Assembly (NCBI GenBank): GCA_964607765.1
Contig: CAZSNT010000273.1
Location: 1 to 8,515, forward strand
Length of the DNA: 8,515 bases
From: CAZSNT01 sp964607765
GTDB lineage: Bacteria; Verrucomicrobiota; Lentisphaeria; Oligosphaerales; JABHEG01
Reading direction: 5' to 3'
The translations under genes were made by a program, and so were the position numbers. The notes beneath the pieces are model-generated. The model made no database searches and was not told the DNA's origin. It was given only the letters and a program-made list of their open reading frames with translations. Positions 5,507 to 8,515 of the stretch are shown here, piece by piece; within the stretch, counting starts at the first letter, position 1; each line of letters begins with the position of its first letter.

Positions 5507-6705
5507 TGTGTGCCGGCTCCCATGGCGCGCGCCAGCTCGACCTCGTCGGTCAGGCCCTGCTCCAGGAGAGCGACGCCTGCTTGTCTGAGATTCGCCAGCG
5601 GGTACCGGCCGGACGCTTCGCGGAGCTTGCCCAAGCCGGGGTTGGTCGCCACCAGATCACACCAGTCCGCGTCAGCTTCCAGGAACGCGGCCAGCGGCAG
5701 CCTGCCGCGGTAGCCCAGTCCCTGGCATGCTTCACAGCCCGGCGCCTCCCAGGCTGTTTGCGTCTCGCCGGCGAACAGCGATGGCGGCGTCTCGCGACGG
5801 CATGCGGCGCACAACCGGCGCACAAGCCTCTGGTTGAGCACGCCGCTGACAGCCGCTCCGACCAGGAACGGCTCGAAGCCCTGATGAAGCATCCGTGCGT
5901 ACACCGAGCCGATGTCGCCGGCGTGGAAGGTCGTGACGACCAAGTGCCCGGTCAAGGCTGCGTCCAGTGCGACGTGCAGCACGTCCGCGTCGCGGAGCTC
6001 TCCGATCACTATCACTTTCACGTCCTGTCGCAGCGCGGCTCGGAGCGCCGTCTTGTAGTCGAGGTGCTCGTTAGTGCGACCCACGGGAACCTGCGAGAGA
6101 ACACTGAAGTCGCTCTCGATAGGGTCTTCGATCGTGATGATACCGGCGGGTGGTTGGTTCCTGAGCAGGAATCGCAGCAGCGCATAGATGGTTGTGGTCT
6201 TGCCTGAACCCGTCGGGCCCGTCAGCACCAGCATGCCGCTGTCCCGACTCACGATCTGCCGGAGCTCCGTTCCGACAGGCCCGGGGAAGCCCAGATCCTC
6301 GAGTTCGAGCGGCGCGTTGGGTCGATCCAGTATCCGTATCGTCAGCCGCTCGCCGTGGTGCGTGGGCAGTGAGGCGACGCGGCACTCCACCTCGGGGGCT
6401 CCCGGCAGGCCGTGGATGGCGCCGTCCTGGGGGATGCGGGAACGGTAGGTCAGCAGCCCGCCCAGCACTTTGACACGGGTCACGCACGCTTGACCGTAAT
6501 CGGCAGCCAGCAGCGCGACCGGTTGGACCGAGCCGTCGATGCGTTGGGAAATGCGAACCCCCTCAGCGGCGGGAATGGCGTAGACGTCACTCGCGCCTGC
6601 CTCGACAGCCAGTCGCAGCAGGCGTTCGATGCAGAGATGGGGCGGCTCCCGCTCCGGGGCGTCCGGTCTTGCGTCTCTGCGCTTGTCGTTGTGATCGACA
6701 CCCAT
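5503..6705 (-). CDS. GspE/PilB-type secretion or pilus assembly ATPase, short form
   Basis: A 400-residue hexameric ATPase of the type II secretion / type IV pilus family, which drives pilin or pseudopilin addition from the cytoplasmic face. Visible parts are an N2E-like domain ('AGASDVY', 'RIDGSV', about 25-130), Walker A GPTGSGKT (163-170), Asp box ITIEDPIE (190-197), Walker B with GELRD (235-239), His box TGHLVVTTFHA (252-262), and the zinc tetracysteine Cys299/302 and Cys324/327, which marks GspE/PilB rather than PilT. The protein is shorter than usual because the N1E domain is missing. Substitutions are QDVK for QDPD and RDAD for RDxET, though Glu236 is kept. No good ribosome site precedes ATG 6705. 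It leads the pseudopilin genes, and 88 bases separate it from the REC-kinase gene upstream. Confidence 0.92.
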   Translation of the reverse strand: MGVDHNDKRRDARPDAPEREPPHLCIERLLRLAVEAGASDVYAIPAAEGVRISQRIDGSVQPVALLAADYGQACVTRVKVLGGLLTYRSRIPQDGAIHGLPGAPEVECRVASLPTHHGERLTIRILDRPNAPLELEDLGFPGPVGTELRQIVSRDSGMLVLTGPTGSGKTTTIYALLRFLLRNQPPAGIITIEDPIESDFSVLSQVPVGRTNEHLDYKTALRAALRQDVKVIVIGELRDADVLHVALDAALTGHLVVTTFHAGDIGSVYARMLHQGFEPFLVGAAVSGVLNQRLVRRLCAACRRETPPSLFAGETQTAWEAPGCEACQGLGYRGRLPLAAFLEADADWCDLVATNPGLGKLREASGRYPLANLRQAGVALLEQGLTDEVELARAMGAGTQ

Positions 6706-6793
6706 GAAGTCTAAGATAGGGGCAGGGGAAGCCGGCGTCCAGCAGAGCCGGACGTCGGGCGGGAGACGGTGGACAGCGGACCGCTGACGGGAA

Positions 6794-8032
6794 TTACGCG
6801 TGCTCTTCGTTGAATCCCGAGTCGGGGTGTTGCTCGCGTACGGGAATGGTCAGCACAAAACAGGCGCCCGGACCGTCCACCGGCCGCAGCGTCAGACCGC
6901 CGCCGTGCTGTTCCATGACGCGCTTGCAGATGGAAAGTCCCAACCCCGTGCCTTTGCCTTTGGGCTTGGTCGAGAAGAAGCGCTTGAAAATGCGGTTCTG
7001 CAGGTGCCGCGGCACGCCCGGGCCCGTGTCCCGGATACCGATCTCCACGACGCCCCGCCAGTTGTCCTTGTCGGCTGAACGGCACGACCGTGTGCTTATC
7101 ACCAGGTTGCCGCCGCCCGTGCCCTGTTCCTCCATGGCGTGGACCGCATTGGTGATCAGATTGTAGAGCGCCTGCTGCACCGGCATGCGCAGGAACCACG
7201 TGCGCGGCAGCGGCTCTTCGAATTCTGTCTGCACGCGGATGTTCGAGGAGCGGAATCGGACCTTGAACACGAACAGCGTGTCTTGGATCATCTCGCTCAC
7301 GTCCGTGAATATCCAGTCCTCGTCCTTGCTGCGCGCGTAGTCCAGGAATCGTCGTGTGAGCATGATGCAGCGCGTGGCCTGCTGCTTGATCACATCGAGG
7401 AACTCTCTCTCCTCGGACTCGGGAAAGCCCGGCTGCTCGGCCAAGGTGCACTCCAGCAGCTCGACGTAGCCCTGCAAGGCGCAGATGGGGTTGTTCAGGT
7501 CGTGAATCATCTCCGCGGACAGCTCGCCCAAAGCCGCCTTTTGATCCAGATCCTGGATGTTGCGCTCCAGCTCCTCGTTCGTAGTTTCCAGGTGCCCCAG
7601 AGCCTGATCCATCTCGCGTCGGCGCCGTGTCTCTTCGAACGCTTTGGCCACGACACGCTGGATGTAGTTGACGTCGTAGGGCTTACTGATGTAGTCGAAG
7701 GCGCCCTTGCGCACGGCCTCCTGGGCGGACTCCAGACTGCCATACCCGGTCAGGAGGATGAAGGGCGTGTCGGGTGCACGCTCCTTGACCTCCCGCAGCA
7801 ACTGTATGCCGTCCATGCTCGGCATACGGATGTCGCTGATAATCATGTCCGGATGCCAGAGAACCAGCTTGCGGAGTGCTTCCTGCCCGTTGCGCGCCAT
7901 CATCACATCATAATGGGGTTTCAGAATCAGGCGCAGTGATTCCCTGGGGCCCGGCTCGTCATCGACAACCAACACTCTGGGCAGCGTGCCCTGCCGTTGA
8001 TTGTTGCTGAGCACTGTGGTTCCGATCGGCAT
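6794..8032 (-). CDS. REC-HisKA-HATPase two-component protein without sensor domain
   Basis: A 412-residue cytoplasmic signalling protein. A receiver domain comes first (about 18-130): Asp24/25, phospho-acceptor Asp67, Thr95 and Lys117. A coiled coil (about 133-165) leads to a HisKA dimerisation helix with His177 in M-I-H-D-L-N-N-P, and then a HATPase_c domain with the N-box around Asn291/Asn295, D335-TGPG and GTGLGL (361-366). There are no membrane helices. It is probably phosphorylated at the receiver by another kinase and in turn controls its own kinase output; the phosphorelay partner is not in the window. AGGAGA (8046-8041) lies 8-9 bases before ATG 8032. It is first in the minus-strand block with the ATPase and pseudopilins, so it may control pilus or secretion activity; that link is by position only. 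Confidence 0.95.
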   Translation of the reverse strand: MPIGTTVLSNNQRQGTLPRVLVVDDEPGPRESLRLILKPHYDVMMARNGQEALRKLVLWHPDMIISDIRMPSMDGIQLLREVKERAPDTPFILLTGYGSLESAQEAVRKGAFDYISKPYDVNYIQRVVAKAFEETRRRREMDQALGHLETTNEELERNIQDLDQKAALGELSAEMIHDLNNPICALQGYVELLECTLAEQPGFPESEEREFLDVIKQQATRCIMLTRRFLDYARSKDEDWIFTDVSEMIQDTLFVFKVRFRSSNIRVQTEFEEPLPRTWFLRMPVQQALYNLITNAVHAMEEQGTGGGNLVISTRSCRSADKDNWRGVVEIGIRDTGPGVPRHLQNRIFKRFFSTKPKGKGTGLGLSICKRVMEQHGGGLTLRPVDGPGACFVLTIPVREQHPDSGFNEEHA

Positions 8033-8102
8033 GGTCGTGTTCTCCTGGCGCGCTGTGTGGCATGGGCACAGCGGTTGTTTCTGATTGTGTCAGCCGGAGG
8101 AA

Positions 8103-8118
8103 AGCCCGAACCGTGCCA
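8103..8118 (-). promoter_or_regulatory. Sigma-54-like promoter for the REC-kinase gene
   Basis: On the minus strand TGGCACG (8118-8112), 4 bases, then GGGCT (8107-8103). The -24 element is a perfect 7/7 match, and GC falls exactly at -13/-12. Only the two T's of TTGC are replaced by G's. Transcription would start near 8092, giving a 60-base leader with the AGGAGA ribosome site. No sigma-70 boxes stand out on this strand. RpoN and an enhancer-binding protein would be required; neither is in the window. Confidence 0.5.
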
Positions 8119-8162
8119 ATCCACAATGCTGAAGTATGCAATGCGCGTTGGGCAAGGCGGTT

Positions 8163-8348
8163 ATGTCGGTCTTGAAGGTGCTCGGCAACGGGCGATATGA
8201 GGTGTGCCGTGACGTGGCTCGACAGAAATGTAAGCACAATTGGGCGATCAGCGTGCGGCCGGGGTTCATGCGCCCCGTCCACGCTCTCTGTCCCTTTTGC
8301 GTATGGTGCGTATATTACAGCAATTTGGTGGCGTCGATTCCCCGTTGA
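8163..8348 (+). CDS. Possible small Cys-rich protein (61 residues)
   Basis: An unrecognised open frame in the gap before fabF. From ATG 8163, with AAGG at 8154-8157, it encodes 61 residues with five cysteines: Cys15, Cys23, and Cys43-x2-Cys46-x2-Cys49. The last run, C-P-F-C-V-W-C, could bind a metal. GC is high at third codon positions, as in the real genes nearby. It overlaps no convincing gene and ends 42 bases before fabF. Against it: the putative fabF -10 box lies inside it, and random frames this long are common in GC-rich DNA. An in-frame ATG at 8136 is an alternative start. Confidence 0.25.
   Translation: MSVLKVLGNGRYEVCRDVARQKCKHNWAISVRPGFMRPVHALCPFCVWCVYYSNLVASIPR
8288..8316 (+). 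promoter_or_regulatory. Candidate promoter for fabF
   Basis: TATATT (8311-8316) matches the -10 consensus at 5/6, but the -35 at 17-base spacing, CTGTCC, matches only 3/6. The start would be near 8323, 68 bases before fabF. A TG pair at 8307-8308 is one base too far upstream for a true extended -10. Confidence 0.3.
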
Positions 8349-8390
8349 CGACGTTGCCGGGGTTCGCGCTGTTACTGCAGGTGATATCGC

Positions 8391-8515
8391 ATGGTCCAGG
8401 TCTGGCAGTCCCCGAGAAAACGGCGTGTTGTAGTGACCGGTCTGGGGGCAGTCACGCCTATCGGGGTGGGGATTGAGCAGTACTGGGCCGGCCTCTTGGC
8501 GGGGCGCAGCGGCGT
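8391..8515 (+). CDS. fabF: Beta-ketoacyl-ACP synthase II (FabF), 5' end only
   Basis: The first 41 codons are seen; the window ends inside the gene. R-R-V-V-V-T-G-L-G-A-V-T-P-I-G (residues 11-25) is the N-terminal signature of KAS II enzymes, followed by the usual E-x-Y-W-x-x-L-x-x-G-x-S-G helix and loop. FabF condenses malonyl-ACP with acyl-ACP in fatty acid elongation in the cytosol. The catalytic Cys-His-His lie beyond the window. AGGTGAT (8379-8385) pairs well with the 16S rRNA tail 5 bases before ATG 8391, which fixes the start. The usual acpP neighbour is not directly upstream. A polyketide-type ketosynthase cannot be excluded from 41 residues. Confidence 0.85.
   Translation, partial: MVQVWQSPRKRRVVVTGLGAVTPIGVGIEQYWAGLLAGRSG

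Larger units (their letters stand above)
8033..8390. other. 358-bp intergenic region between divergent REC-kinase and fabF
   Basis: It holds a sigma-54-like site for the leftward gene (8118-8103), a possible -10 box for fabF (8311-8316) and one possible small ORF (8163-8348), listed separately. I see no tRNA, riboswitch or strong hairpin terminator in it. Confidence 0.6.

Noticed and set aside
6735..6786. Inverted repeats in the gap between the REC-kinase and ATPase genes (ccggcgtcc/ggacgtcgg and CAGCGG-A-CCGCTG)
   Set aside because: The first has one mismatch and no T-run; the second has a 1-base loop so cannot form a hairpin. Neither supports a terminator call.
8128..8152. TGCAATGCGCGTTGGGCA as an NtrC-type enhancer site upstream of the sigma-54-like promoter
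   Set aside because: The two halves agree at only about 5 of 9 positions.

Overview
The window is GC-rich (roughly 60-65 % by eye) and gene-dense. It comes from a Gram-negative-type bacterium with double-membrane machinery. Three things hint at the PVC superphylum (Planctomycetota, Verrucomicrobiota, Kiritimatiellota, Lentisphaerota): a Ser/Thr kinase with an N-terminal zinc ribbon, a secreted HCxxGxDRTG dual-specificity phosphatase, and a REP-like 'GTAGCCCGGCTCTCCCGAGCCGGG' intergenic inverted repeat. This placement is an inference from style; no marker gene in the window settles it.

Layout. Bases 1-124 hold a long inverted repeat made of two facing REP-like units. A 16-bp palindrome and a weak sigma-54-like site follow. 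Then, on the plus strand, come a single-pass membrane protein with a GspC/PilP-like C-terminal domain (295-1104), and a likely two-gene unit behind a good sigma-70 promoter: an exported dual-specificity phosphatase (1216-1827) and a CDP-alcohol phosphatidyltransferase (1884-2525). A soluble zinc-ribbon Ser/Thr protein kinase runs the other way (2595-3644). It is divergent from a compact rhomboid protease (3774-4301).

From 8032 down to 4305 the minus strand carries a secretion/pilus regulatory block in the order REC-histidine kinase, short GspE/PilB-type ATPase, pseudopilin 1, pseudopilin 2, and a small prepilin-like protein. The ATPase and the first two pseudopilins are joined by two identical 4-base GTGA stop/start overlaps. 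The REC-kinase gene has a TGGCACG-N4-GGGCT site with exact sigma-54 spacing upstream. A 358-bp gap then separates it from the start of fabF (8391 to the window edge), and a possible 61-residue Cys-rich protein lies inside that gap.

How it may fit together. The GspC-like protein, GspE-like ATPase and three prepilin-like proteins look like parts of one type II secretion or type IV pilus-like machine whose other parts (GspD, GspF, GspG, prepilin peptidase) lie elsewhere. The phosphatase and phosphatidyltransferase may form a phospholipid head-group synthesis pair, in the way PTPMT1 follows PGP synthase. No complete unknown system is evident. The most unusual signals are two neighbouring pseudopilins with Ser instead of Gly before the cleavage site, the very small third prepilin-like protein, and the phosphatase/phosphatidyltransferase pairing.
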